Made by a program: the position numbers and the translations under genes. A stretch of 64,000 nucleotides of DNA from Acidovorax sp. RAC01 (GTDB lineage Bacteria > Pseudomonadota > Gammaproteobacteria > Burkholderiales > Burkholderiaceae_C), in assembly GCF_001714725.1 (NCBI RefSeq), contig NZ_CP016447.1, positions 1,689,001 to 1,753,000 on the forward strand. The letters run 5' to 3'. The notes beneath the pieces are model-generated. The model was given only the letters and a program-made list of their open reading frames with translations. It was not told the DNA's origin and ran no database searches. Positions 35,851 to 44,219 of the stretch are shown in pieces (within the stretch, counting starts at the first letter, position 1; each line of letters opens with the position of its first letter).

Positions 35851-36914
35851 GGCGCAGCCTCGGCGGCGGGTGCGCTGCCTGGTTCGTCAGGTGCAGGGGC
35901 GGCGTCGTCCTCGTTGTCATCCGCACCGTATTCGGTGGCAAACACTTGCGCATCCAGCCCTTGCTCGCACAGCCAGCGCACCATCACGTCGGTGCTGCCG
36001 TGCGTCACGATGATGCGTTCGGCGCCCGTGGCACCAATGGCTTTTTGCAGGCTGGGCCAGTCGGCGTGGTCGCTCATCACAAAACCCCGGTCCACGCCGC
36101 GCCGACGCCGCGCGCCGCGCACCAGCATCCAGCCGCTGGCAAAGGCGTCGGAATGCTCGCCAAAGCGCTTGAGCCATGGCGTGCCCGCGGCCGAGGGTGG
36201 GGCCAGCACCAGCGCGCGGCGCAGGTCGGCCTTGGTGAGCGCAGCGTCGGTCACGCGGTGGGTGGCGGGCAGGGCCACGCCGGCGGCGCGGTACACGGCG
36301 TTCAGCGGCTCCACCGCGCCGTGCACCACGATGGGCCCGATGCTGGCATCCACCCCGTGCAGCAGCCGCTGCGCCTTGCCAAACGCATAGGCGTACAGCA
36401 CGCTGGCCTTGCCCGCGGCCGCGTTGGTGGCCCACCAGGCGTTGATGTCGGCAAACAGCACGGGCTGCGACGGCCAGCGGTAGATGGGCAGCCCGAAGGT
36501 GGATTCGGTAATGAAGGTGTGGCAGCGCACGGGCTCGAACGGCGGGCAGGTGCCGTCGTCTTCGAGCTTGTAGTCGCCCGAGGCCACCCACACCTGGCCA
36601 CCGTGCTCGATGCGCACCTGGGCCGAGCCCAGCACGTGGCCTGCAGGGTGCAGCGACAGCTTCACGCCGTGGTGGTCGATGGCCTTGCCATAGCCCAGCG
36701 TCTGCAGGGCGATGCCCGCACCCAGCCGGTTGCGCAGCGTGCCCTCGCTGCCCTCGTGCGCCAGGTAGTGCGCCGAGCCCATGCGCGCGTGGTCGGAATG
36801 CGCGTGGGTGATCACGGCCCGCCCTACCGACCGCCACGGGTCGATGTAGAAGTCGCCGGGCGGGCAGTACAGGCCCTCGGGGCGGTGGACGATCAGGTCA
36901 GTGGCAGATGGCAT
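35847..36914 (-). CDS. Ligase-associated DNA repair exonuclease (metallo-beta-lactamase fold)
   Basis: A 355-residue protein with the metallo-beta-lactamase/beta-CASP fold. Motifs are ITHAHSDHARMGS (HxHxDH, about residues 34-40), HPAGHVLGSAQVRIEHGG, WVASGDYKLEDDGTCPPFEP and FVMSDHADWPSLQKAI. It belongs to the exonuclease family encoded with DNA ligase, Lhr helicase and MPE in many proteobacteria. It is the first gene of the four-gene operon. The ATG at 36914 is chosen because the conserved part begins right after; 36941 is an alternative start. The C-terminal 30 residues are acidic and Ala/Pro-rich. Confidence 0.9.
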   Translation of the reverse strand: MPSATDLIVHRPEGLYCPPGDFYIDPWRSVGRAVITHAHSDHARMGSAHYLAHEGSEGTLRNRLGAGIALQTLGYGKAIDHHGVKLSLHPAGHVLGSAQVRIEHGGQVWVASGDYKLEDDGTCPPFEPVRCHTFITESTFGLPIYRWPSQPVLFADINAWWATNAAAGKASVLYAYAFGKAQRLLHGVDASIGPIVVHGAVEPLNAVYRAAGVALPATHRVTDAALTKADLRRALVLAPPSAAGTPWLKRFGEHSDAFASGWMLVRGARRRRGVDRGFVMSDHADWPSLQKAIGATGAERIIVTHGSTDVMVRWLCEQGLDAQVFATEYGADDNEDDAAPAPDEPGSAPAAEAAP

Positions 36915-37297
36915 GTGACCGGCATCGTAGGGGGCCGCCAAAGACTGCGCAGGCTCCCGGGCATCGCGGGCGGGTGTCCAGGGGCGATAGCTGGTTTAAA
37001 TCGGTGGCTAGCGCAATATTCATAAGCATCTAAAGCTATTAAAATAATAGCAAACGATTGTGTGGCCCTACACGGGCATCCCCTTCGGGCGCGCCGCCTG
37101 CACGTGCGGGTCACGCGCATCATGGCCGCCCTGTCCGGTGGCCGGTGCAGGCCAACGCCGCGTGATGGCGTCGCGTGCTGCCGAGCCTTCTGCCGGGCGG
37201 GTACTGACGCCCATGCGCCACGTTCGGGGCTGCGGTGCTTGGTGGCGGCTGCGGGCTGCGGCATATTGCCGTTTTCCATTCAGAAGGAACTACAGCC
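36915..37297. promoter_or_regulatory. Divergent promoter region between repair operon and binding protein gene
   Basis: This 383-base spacer holds no convincing gene. At 37010-37056 there is an AT-rich island (CTAAAGCTATTAAAATAATAG) of the dispersed AT-rich type, suitable for promoters in either direction. Just before the downstream ATG is an AAGGAAC ribosome binding site. Confidence 0.4.
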
Positions 37298-38890
37298 ATG
37301 GCTTTTGTGCTTTTCACCCCCGTTGCCGCCGCGCTGGCGGTGCTCACCTTGGCTGCGGCGCCTGCCGCCTGGGCCAAGCCCTTCAAATGGTCTGGCTCCA
37401 GCGACATCCAGACCATGGACATCCACTCGCAGAACAGTGCACTGGGCAACGGCATCCATGCGGCGGTGTACGAGTCGCTGGTCATGTTCAACAGCCGCAC
37501 GCTCAAGGTCGAGCCGCTGCTGGCCACGTCGTGGCAGCAGGTCAGCCCCACGCAGATGCGCTTCAAGTTGCGCCAGGGCGTGAAGTTCAGCGACGGCTCG
37601 GCCATGACGGCCGATGACGTGGTGTATTCGCTGCAGCGTGCGATGAGCAAGACATCCACCTACGCCATCTACACGCAGGGCATGGACCGCATCGCCAGGG
37701 TCGATGGCGAGACCATCGACATCTTTTTGATGAACCCCAACCCCGTGCTGCTCAACCAGCTGACCGAGCTTCGCGTGATGAGCAAGGCCTGGGCCGAAAA
37801 GCACAACGCGGTGGAACCGAAGGACATCAAGGGCAAGGACGAAACGTATTCGCACCGCAACGCCATGGGCACGGGGCCCTTCATGCTCAAGGAATGGGTG
37901 CCCGACCAGAAGATCGTGTTCACGGCCAACCCGAACTGGTGGAACGCCGGCAAGGCCGAAGGCAACGTGACCGAGATCATCTACGCGCCCATCAAGTCCG
38001 AGGCCACGCGCATTGCCGCGCTGCTGTCGGGCGAGGTGGACATGGTGCGCGACACCAGCATCCAGGACCTGGGGCGCCTGAAGGCCAACCCGCAGCTCAA
38101 GGTGATGGAGATGGTCGAAAACCGTACCGTTTACCTTTCCATGGACCAGTTCCGCGACGAGCTGCCCGGCAGCAACATCAAGGGCAAGAACCCGCTCAAG
38201 GACCTGCGCGTGAGGAAGGCCCTGTACCAGGCCATCGACAGCGCGACACTGCAGCGCGTGACCATGCGTGGCATGGCCAAGCCCACCGGCGCCATCGTGT
38301 CGCCGCTGGTCAACGGCTGGACCGAAGCCGTGGACAAGCGCCTGCCGTTTGACGCCAATGTTGCGAAGGCCTTGCTGGCCGAGGCAGGCTACAAGGACGG
38401 CTTCGAGGTGGACTTTGCCTGCAGCAACAACGCCATCGTGCAGGACGAAGAACTGTGCCAGGCCATCACCTCGATGTGGGCGCGCATCGGCGTGCGGGCC
38501 AAGCTGCGCACGCTGCCTGCCATCACCTACTACCCCATGGCGCAGCGGCACGAGGCCAGCATTGCCATGCTGAGCTGGGGCGTACCCACGTTTGATGCGC
38601 TGTACACGCTGCAGTCGCTGGCACGCACCAAGACCACGGGGGGCGACGGCAACTACAACCTGGGCCGCTACACCCATGAGCGCATGGACTACATCGTCGA
38701 CCGCGTGAAGACCGAGACCGACCTGCCCGTGCGCAACCGCCTGCTCACCGAAGGCCTGCAGCTGCACAACGACACCGTGGCCCACATCCCGCTGCACAAC
38801 CAGATGCTGGCCTGGGCCATGAGGAAAAATGTGGAGCTGGTGCAGCGCCCCGACAACCGCATCGACTGGCGCTTGATCAAGGTGAACTGA
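37298..38890 (+). CDS. ABC transporter substrate-binding protein, family 5
   Basis: A 530-residue periplasmic protein with a Sec signal (LAVLTLAAAPAAWA, cleavage near residue 23) and the family 5 (DppA/OppA-type) fold: KWSGSSDIQTMDIHSQNS, YESLVMFNSRTLKVEPLLAT, GVKFSDGSAMTADDVVYSLQ, GTGPFMLKEWVPDQKIVF and LRVRKALYQAIDSATL. It binds peptides or related solutes for ABC import. No permease or ATPase genes are adjacent, so it is an orphan binding protein or works with components elsewhere. The ATG at 37298 follows AAGGAAC. Confidence 0.92.
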   Translation: MAFVLFTPVAAALAVLTLAAAPAAWAKPFKWSGSSDIQTMDIHSQNSALGNGIHAAVYESLVMFNSRTLKVEPLLATSWQQVSPTQMRFKLRQGVKFSDGSAMTADDVVYSLQRAMSKTSTYAIYTQGMDRIARVDGETIDIFLMNPNPVLLNQLTELRVMSKAWAEKHNAVEPKDIKGKDETYSHRNAMGTGPFMLKEWVPDQKIVFTANPNWWNAGKAEGNVTEIIYAPIKSEATRIAALLSGEVDMVRDTSIQDLGRLKANPQLKVMEMVENRTVYLSMDQFRDELPGSNIKGKNPLKDLRVRKALYQAIDSATLQRVTMRGMAKPTGAIVSPLVNGWTEAVDKRLPFDANVAKALLAEAGYKDGFEVDFACSNNAIVQDEELCQAITSMWARIGVRAKLRTLPAITYYPMAQRHEASIAMLSWGVPTFDALYTLQSLARTKTTGGDGNYNLGRYTHERMDYIVDRVKTETDLPVRNRLLTEGLQLHNDTVAHIPLHNQMLAWAMRKNVELVQRPDNRIDWRLIKVN

Positions 38891-38924
38891 GGCCCCGGGA
38901 ACCGCAGCCTTTCAGTAGGTAGCC

Positions 38925-39012
38925 GCCCAGGCCAGCGCACCCGTGGAACCGGCTCTGCCGGGCCACCGGGTGCGTCCCCCGGGGGGGAAGGCGCCGAAGT
39001 CGACTCAGGGGG
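38925..39012. repeat. Dispersed GC-rich repeat, inverted copy
   Basis: Contains GGGGGGAAGGCGCCGAAGTC and GACTCAGGGG; its reverse complement begins CCCCTGAGTCGACTTCGGCG, matching the start of the repeat at 11519. It lies between the convergent family 5 gene and the ynfA-like gene, where it may act as a hairpin terminator. Confidence 0.55.
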
Positions 39013-39015
39013 CCC

Positions 39016-39339
39016 TCAATGCTTCGGCTGGAACATGATGATCGCCATGCCCGCCAGCGCCACCAGCACACCCGCCACATCCCACGCCGTGGGGCGGATG
39101 CCATCCACCGCCCACAGCCACGCCAGCGCCATGGCAATGTAGACGCCGGCATAGGCCGCATACACCCGGCCTGCGCCGGTGGTGTCGTGCAACGTGAGCA
39201 GCCACGCAAAAAGGGCCAGGCTGGCCGCGGCGGGCAGCAGCAGCCACACCGGCTTGCCCTGCCTGAGCCACAGCCAGGGCAGATAGCAGCCGATGATCTC
39301 GGCCAGTGCGGTGGCGGTGAAAAGCAACAGGGTTTTCAT
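39016..39339 (-). CDS. YnfA-like (UPF0060) small membrane protein
   Basis: A 107-residue inner-membrane protein with four hydrophobic helices. It has the family start [20 protein letters not shown] and the blocks [20 protein letters not shown] and [23 protein letters not shown]0060 proteins resemble small multidrug resistance transporters; the function is not established. The ATG at 39339 fits the family N-terminus and length. Confidence 0.93.
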   Translation of the reverse strand: MKTLLLFTATALAEIIGCYLPWLWLRQGKPVWLLLPAAASLALFAWLLTLHDTTGAGRVYAAYAGVYIAMALAWLWAVDGIRPTAWDVAGVLVALAGMAIIMFQPKH

Positions 39340-39455
39340 GGCAGGTTGAACAACGTGGGGTGCGGGTGTGGTGAGCCTGCGGCCCGCCCCGCGCTGTGGC
39401 TGGCCCCACCCGGGTACAGGCCAGGCCTGTCGCCTGCCCGGCCGCAGACCGGCGT

Positions 39456-40415
39456 TCACCGCTTGGCTTTTTTCTTCTCGTACATCACCCGGTCGCCCTC
39501 GTCGAGCAGCACGTCAATCGTGCCGTGCCGGGCGGCATCGAACTCCACCACCCCGTACGAAAAACCGATCGGGTAGCCATGCGGAGACTGCGCGTTGGTC
39601 GCATCCAGCAGCCCCTGCAGGCGCGCCATCGTGGTCTCGGCGGTGGCCAGGCTGTGGTCGGTCAGCAGCACCACAAACTCGTCGCCGCCCAGCCGGGCCA
39701 GCACGTCCGAGTGGCGAAAGCCTCGCATCAGGTGCTCTGCGAAGGTGATCAAGGCCCGGTCGCCTTCGGCGTGGCCAAAGCGGTCATTGATGGCCTTCAG
39801 ATGGTCCAGGTCAATGAACACCAGCGATGACGGCACCTGCTGGCGCAGGCACATCTGGATGGCGTGCTGCGCCAGCAGCATGAAGCCCCGGCGGTTGGAC
39901 AGCCCCGTGAGCTCGTCCACGGTGGCCCACTCCAGCGCTGCGAATTCACGTTCCACCAGCGACGCCAGATCCACCAGCATCCCGATGTCTTCCTTGCCAA
40001 ACGCACGCGGCTGCGAGTCGATGATGCACAGCGTGCCCAGCTTGCGGCGGTCGGGGCCGCGCAGCGGGCAACCCGCGTAAAAGCGGATGTGCGGCTCGCC
40101 GGTGACCAGCGGGTTGTCGGCAAAGCGCGGGTCGTCCAGCGCATCGGGGATGACAAACGGCGTCTCGCCCAGAATCGCGTGGCCGCAAAAGGAAATGGCG
40201 CGCGGCGTCTCGCGCACATCCAGGCCAATGCACGACTTGAACCACTGCCGGTTTTCATCCACCAGGCTCACCAGCGCGACCTGCACGCCAAACAGGCGCT
40301 TGGCAATGCGGGTGAGGCGGTCAAACCGCTCTTCGGCAATGGTGTCCAGGACGTTGAGCGACCGCAACGCTGCCAGGCGCGAGGCCTCATCTGGCGGGAC
40401 GTCGGGAATTTTCAA
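39456..40415 (-). CDS. GAF-GGDEF diguanylate cyclase
   Basis: A 319-residue soluble protein. Residues about 20-165 form a GAF domain ([54 protein letters not shown]). The GGDEF domain is intact ([13 protein letters not shown] near residues 243-251) with an RxxD inhibitory site (RHSD) five residues upstream, so it probably makes cyclic-di-GMP under product inhibition. No output or membrane domain is present; the GAF domain should set the signal. A TTG start at 40415 is chosen because AAGGAG precedes it at six bases; no ATG gives a sensible N-terminus. Confidence 0.9.
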   Translation of the reverse strand: MKIPDVPPDEASRLAALRSLNVLDTIAEERFDRLTRIAKRLFGVQVALVSLVDENRQWFKSCIGLDVRETPRAISFCGHAILGETPFVIPDALDDPRFADNPLVTGEPHIRFYAGCPLRGPDRRKLGTLCIIDSQPRAFGKEDIGMLVDLASLVEREFAALEWATVDELTGLSNRRGFMLLAQHAIQMCLRQQVPSSLVFIDLDHLKAINDRFGHAEGDRALITFAEHLMRGFRHSDVLARLGGDEFVVLLTDHSLATAETTMARLQGLLDATNAQSPHGYPIGFSYGVVEFDAARHGTIDVLLDEGDRVMYEKKKAKR

Positions 40416-40622
40416 AAGAGTCTCCTTGCGGCGACTGTAGCGCGGATCGCCGTGGGATGGCAGCCGCTCGGATTTGCCGACTTTGGCCTGTATCGCGCCA
40501 CCCATGCACGGGCGATGGCAACCGTGTCCCCAAGACCGTCCGGAAAGGGCCGCGCAGGACGGGATGGTGCCACTGTGCGGAAATTCGAGCCAAAACGGGC
40601 TGCGGCGCAGTGTGGACGAGCG

Positions 40623-40648
40623 TCAATAGCTATCAATTAAATAGCGTT
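40623..40648. repeat. AT-rich dispersed repeat copy
   Basis: ATAGCTATCAATTAAATAGC in an otherwise GC-rich spacer, nearly identical to the copy after parA (2486-2512). Confidence 0.5.
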
Positions 40649-40667
40649 TTCGCCCGGTGTCTGTCGC

Positions 40668-42092
40668 TCACACTACAAATATCTTCCCCGGATTCAGGAT
40701 GTTCTTCGGGTCAAGCGCCCGCTTGATGGCGCGCATCATGTCCACCGCGCCCGCACCAGTTTCGTCCAGCAAGAAGCCCATCTTGTGCAGGCCCACGCCA
40801 TGCTCGCCGGTGCAGGTGCCGCCCATGCTCAGGGCGCGTGCCACCAGCTTGTGGTTCAGGTCCTCTGCCGTCACGCGTTCTTCGGGGATATTCGGGTCCA
40901 GCAAGTAGCCAAAGTGAAAGTTGCCGTCGCCCACGTGGCCCACCAGGAAGTAAGGCAGGCCGCTGGCCTCGGCTTCGTCCACCGATTCGAGCAGGCAGTC
41001 GGCCAGGCGGCTGATGGGTACACAGGTGTCGGTGCTGATGGCTTTGCAGCCGGGGCGGCTTTGCACGGCGGCAAAGTAGGCGTTGTGCCGGGCCGTCCAC
41101 AGGCGGGTGCGTTCTTCGGGAGTGCTGGCCCATTCAAAGGCGTTGCCGCCGAACTCGCTCGCAATGTCCTGCACCGTCTCGGCCTGCTCCTTCACGCTCA
41201 GGGGCGAGCCGTGGAACTCCATCAGCAGCATGGGTTCTTCGCGCAGTGTGAGCTTGCTGTGCGCGTTGACCATGCGCACGCTGTGGCGGTCGATCAGCTC
41301 CACGCGCGCAATGGGCACGCCCAGCTGGATGATCTGGATGGTGGTGCGCACGGCGGCCTCGATGCTCGGGAACGAGCAGATGGCGGCGCTCACGGCTTCG
41401 GGCAGCGGGTACAGGCGCACGGTGATCTGGGTCATGATGCCCAGCGTGCCTTCGCTGCCCACCATCAGGCGCGTGAGGTCGTAGCCGGCGCTGCTCTTTT
41501 TGGCGCGCGTGCCGGTGTGGATGACCTCGCCGCTGGCCGTGACCACCTCCAGCGCCAGCACGTTCTCGCGCATGGTGCCGTAGCGCACGGCGTTGGTGCC
41601 GCTGGCGCGCGTGGCGCTCATGCCGCCAATGCTGGCGTCGGCGCCGGGGTCGATGGGGAAGAACAGGCCCGTGTCCTTGATGGCCTCGTTCAGCTGCTTG
41701 CGTGTGATGCCGGGCTGCACCGTCACCGTGAGGTCTTCGGCGTTGATGCTGAGCACCTGGTTCATGCGGCTCACGTCGATGCTGATGCCGCCCTGCACGG
41801 CCAGCAGGTGCCCCTCCAGCGACGAGCCCGCGCCGTAGGGGATCACCGGCACCTCATATTGGCCGGCCAGCTTCACGGCGTCGGCAACGTCTTGCGTGCT
41901 TTCGGCAAACACCACGGCGCTGGGCGGCGGCGCCTGCAGCGAGCCTTCGTCGCGCCCGTGCTGCTCGCGCACGGCCTGGGCCAGCGAGCATTGCGCACCA
42001 AAACGGGCCTGCAGCGCATCAATGAGGGCCTGGGGCACGTTGCGCAGGTTGATGGCGGGCATCAGGTGGGCGGCGGTGGTGGGTGCGTTCAT
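40668..42092 (-). CDS. FAD-linked D-2-hydroxyacid dehydrogenase (D-lactate/glycolate type)
   Basis: A 474-residue flavoprotein of the FAD-linked oxidase family (GlcD/LDHD type). The FAD-binding PCMH domain includes VIPYGAGSSLEGHLLAVQGG, DPGADASIGGMSATRASGTN and SSAGYDLTRLMVGSEGTLG. The C-terminal domain has AISTDTCVPISRLADCL, VGHVGDGNFHFGYL and GGTCTGEHGVGLHKMGFL. Such enzymes oxidise D-lactate or related 2-hydroxyacids, passing electrons to cytochrome c or quinone. It is divergent from a GntR regulator, with a MITE between them. The exact substrate is not resolved. Confidence 0.88.
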   Translation of the reverse strand: MNAPTTAAHLMPAINLRNVPQALIDALQARFGAQCSLAQAVREQHGRDEGSLQAPPPSAVVFAESTQDVADAVKLAGQYEVPVIPYGAGSSLEGHLLAVQGGISIDVSRMNQVLSINAEDLTVTVQPGITRKQLNEAIKDTGLFFPIDPGADASIGGMSATRASGTNAVRYGTMRENVLALEVVTASGEVIHTGTRAKKSSAGYDLTRLMVGSEGTLGIMTQITVRLYPLPEAVSAAICSFPSIEAAVRTTIQIIQLGVPIARVELIDRHSVRMVNAHSKLTLREEPMLLMEFHGSPLSVKEQAETVQDIASEFGGNAFEWASTPEERTRLWTARHNAYFAAVQSRPGCKAISTDTCVPISRLADCLLESVDEAEASGLPYFLVGHVGDGNFHFGYLLDPNIPEERVTAEDLNHKLVARALSMGGTCTGEHGVGLHKMGFLLDETGAGAVDMMRAIKRALDPKNILNPGKIFVV

Positions 42093-42130
42093 GGCGGGCT
42101 TTCCGTGGGGCGGCAAGGGATTGATTCTAG

Positions 42131-42292
42131 GAGCCTGTCGGGCTTGGAGCGTCGATCAGCGAAAAGCGGCCCCAGCGAGGACAGTTTTTGCCGGATTTGC
42201 AGCCCCATAGCCCAGCTATGGGGCAAAAAGACGGTGAAAAATGGACCGCTGCGGCCGATTTGCAGCCGACGATTTCCAAGTCCGACAGGCTC
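42131..42292. mobile_element. 162-base MITE with CTAG flanks
   Basis: Terminal inverted repeats GAGCCTGTCGGGCTTGG (42131-42147) and CCAAGTCCGACAGGCTC (42276-42292) differ at one of 17 positions. CTAG flanks both ends (42127-42130, 42293-42296), as a target duplication or extension of the palindrome. A central hairpin CCCCATAGCCCAGCTATGGG lies inside. There is no coding potential. It lies in the divergent promoter region of the dehydrogenase and gntR genes. The parent transposase is not in this window. Confidence 0.85.
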
Positions 42293-42384
42293 CTAGGCAC
42301 CGCTGCCCGTGCTGTCTGCACGACCCGAGGGCAACCTTGCGCACCAGCGGCGTCCGTCGTGGTGCGCCACGGTGGTGCATCGAT

Positions 42385-42396
42385 CTTGTATACCAG
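42385..42396. promoter_or_regulatory. Candidate GntR operator
   Basis: CTTGTATACCAG is a short near-palindrome centred on GTATAC, of the kind bound by FadR-type GntR proteins, 29 bases before the gntR ATG. Autoregulation is inferred from position and symmetry only. Confidence 0.3.
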
Positions 42397-42425
42397 TTGG
42401 CACGGAACCTGCGTCACTGCAGGCA

Positions 42426-43232
42426 ATGACGACCACCGCCACCGACATCAGCAACCGCATCATGGAAGCCGTGATGGCGCAAAAGCTCGCGCCCGGCTCG
42501 CGCCTGGGCGAGCAGCAGCTGGCCATGCTGTTCGACTGCAGCCGCACCATCGTGCGCGAGGCGCTCACGCGGCTGTCCACGCGCGGCATCGTCACCGTGA
42601 GTGCGCGGCGGGGCTGGTACGTGATCGAGCCATCGATGGACGAGGCGCGCGAGGCCTTCGAGGCGCGGCGCGTGATCGAGCTGGGCCTGCTGCACCAGCT
42701 CAAGTCGGTGGACAAGGCGGCCGTGCGCAAGCTCAAGAGCCATCTGCAGCGTGAGAAGGCCGCACTGGCGGGCAGTGACGTGGGGGCGCGCAGCTTTTTG
42801 CTGGGCGACTTCCATGTGTGTCTGGCCGAATGCATTGGCAACACGCTGCTGGCCGACACGCTGCGCGACTTCACCGCGCGCACCACGCTGATCGCCATGC
42901 TCTACCAGTCTTCCCACGACGCCGCGCAGAGCTGCGAAGACCACGTGCGCATCGTCGAAGCGCTGGAGGCGGGCGATATCCCGCGCGCCGAGGTACTGAT
43001 GTCCGAGCACATCGGCACGGTGCAGTCGGCCCTGCGCCTGCAGGCCAGCAGCGACCCGCTGGCCGGGCTGCGCGAAGCGCTGGCACCGGTGCACAAGCGC
43101 CCCGCAGCGGCCAGCGCGGGCGCGGCCCCGCGCCAGCGCAGCCCTCGCCGCGCAAGCCATCCCGTTTCCCCTGCGCCCGCCCAGGACGCTTCCCGCGACG
43201 ACCCTTCCACCTACCTAGGAGCCCTGCTATGA
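42426..43232 (+). CDS. GntR-family regulator (FCD type)
   Basis: A 268-residue regulator. An N-terminal winged helix (KLAPGSRLGEQQLAMLFDCS, RTIVREALTRLSTRGIVTVS) is followed by the all-helical FCD ligand domain (EARRVIELGLLHQLK, LGDFHVCLAECIGNTLLADT, SCEDHVRIVEALEAGDI). The last 50 or so residues are an unusual Ala/Pro/Ser/Arg-rich tail beyond the FCD domain. Its TGA overlaps the ATG of the binding-protein gene, so the regulator is translationally coupled to the transporter it probably controls. Confidence 0.9.
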   Translation: MTTTATDISNRIMEAVMAQKLAPGSRLGEQQLAMLFDCSRTIVREALTRLSTRGIVTVSARRGWYVIEPSMDEAREAFEARRVIELGLLHQLKSVDKAAVRKLKSHLQREKAALAGSDVGARSFLLGDFHVCLAECIGNTLLADTLRDFTARTTLIAMLYQSSHDAAQSCEDHVRIVEALEAGDIPRAEVLMSEHIGTVQSALRLQASSDPLAGLREALAPVHKRPAAASAGAAPRQRSPRRASHPVSPAPAQDASRDDPSTYLGALL

Positions 43233-44059
43233 CTCTCGCCACCTCTCGCGCACGTACCACGACATCCCGCCGCCGCGTGCTGGCCGCTCTGGCTGCCGCC
43301 ACCGGTATCTCTGCAGCGCTGCTGGCCCCCGCGGCCCACGCGCAGAACGCGCTGGACAACATCCTCAAGGCCAAGGAGATCAAGATCGCCATCCCCACCG
43401 ACTACCCGCCCTACGGCTTTGTCGGCACGGACCTCAAGCCCCAGGGCCTGGACGTGGAAATGGCGCAGTACATCGCCACCAAGATGGGCGTGAAGGTCGA
43501 ACTGATCCCCGTGACCAGCGCCAACCGCATCCCGTACCTGCAAACACAAAAGGCCGACCTGGTGATCTCCACCCTGGGCAAGAACCCCGAGCGTGAAAAA
43601 GTCATCGACTTCACCGCCGCCTACGCGCCTTTCTTCCAGGCCGTGTTTGCCAGCAAGAGCCTGAACATCAAGAGCTTTGCTGACCTGGCCGGCAAGACCG
43701 TGGCCGTGACGCGCGGCGCGATGGAAGACCAGGAACTGGCCAAGGTGGCCCCCGCCGGCGTGGATGTGAAGCGCTTTGAAGACCACGCCGCCAGCATCTC
43801 GGCCTTTGTGTCGGGCCAGACGCAGGCCATTGCCACCAGCGCATCCACGGCCGGCACCATCATGGTGAAGAACCCCAACCTGCAGACCGAATACAAGCTG
43901 CTGCTCAAAGACAGCCCCAACTTCATCGGCGTGGCCAAGGGCGAGGACAAGCTGCGCCTGCGGGTGAACGAAATCATTGCCGAGGCACGCAAGTCGGGCG
44001 ACATCGACAAGCTTTCGAGCAAGTGGCTGGGCCGCCCCGCAGGCGACCTGCCGCTGTGA
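43229..44059 (+). CDS. Polar amino acid ABC transporter, substrate-binding protein
   Basis: A 276-residue periplasmic family 3 binding protein. Its signal contains a twin-arginine-like stretch (SRRRVLAALAAATG) and ends near AHA-Q. The mature part reads ALDNILKAKEIKIAIPTDYP, YGFVGTDLKPQGLDVEMAQY, ADLVISTLGKNPEREKVIDF and FADLAGKTVAVTRGAMEDQE, typical for polar amino acids such as glutamate, glutamine or histidine. It starts within the gntR stop (ATGA). A palindromic repeat separates it from the first permease gene. Confidence 0.92.
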   Translation: MTLATSRARTTTSRRRVLAALAAATGISAALLAPAAHAQNALDNILKAKEIKIAIPTDYPPYGFVGTDLKPQGLDVEMAQYIATKMGVKVELIPVTSANRIPYLQTQKADLVISTLGKNPEREKVIDFTAAYAPFFQAVFASKSLNIKSFADLAGKTVAVTRGAMEDQELAKVAPAGVDVKRFEDHAASISAFVSGQTQAIATSASTAGTIMVKNPNLQTEYKLLLKDSPNFIGVAKGEDKLRLRVNEIIAEARKSGDIDKLSSKWLGRPAGDLPL

Positions 44060-44084
44060 TCTGACCCGGCGCTGACACACCTCA

Positions 44085-44156
44085 CCGTTCAGGCTGAGCT
44101 TGTCGAAGCCCCCACCCCGACCGTGCCCTGGCTTCGACAGGGCTCAGTCCGAACGG
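44085..44156. repeat. Palindromic repeat between binding-protein and permease genes
   Basis: Arms CCGTTCAGGCTGAGCTTGTC (left) and GACAGGGCTCAGTCCGAACG (right) form a long imperfect hairpin; it is the same family as the copy inside the helicase (33802-33873). It lies 26 bases after the binding-protein stop. Confidence 0.85.
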
Positions 44157-44219
44157 GTGGGGGATCGCGGCGAGGCCACCCAAGGCAGCTGACCACTGCT
44201 GCACACCCCGAGAAGCACC

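Noticed and set aside
36893..37279. Minus-strand frame in the divergent spacer before the family 5 binding protein
   Set aside because: Composition is mixed, it contains the AT-rich repeat translated by chance, and it has no ribosome binding site or family.
42397..42412. Sigma-54-like GG-N10-GC element (TTGGCACGGAACCTGC)
   Set aside because: The spacing fits, but the implied start of transcription would fall within a couple of bases of the gntR ATG, leaving no leader, and the -12 half is weak.
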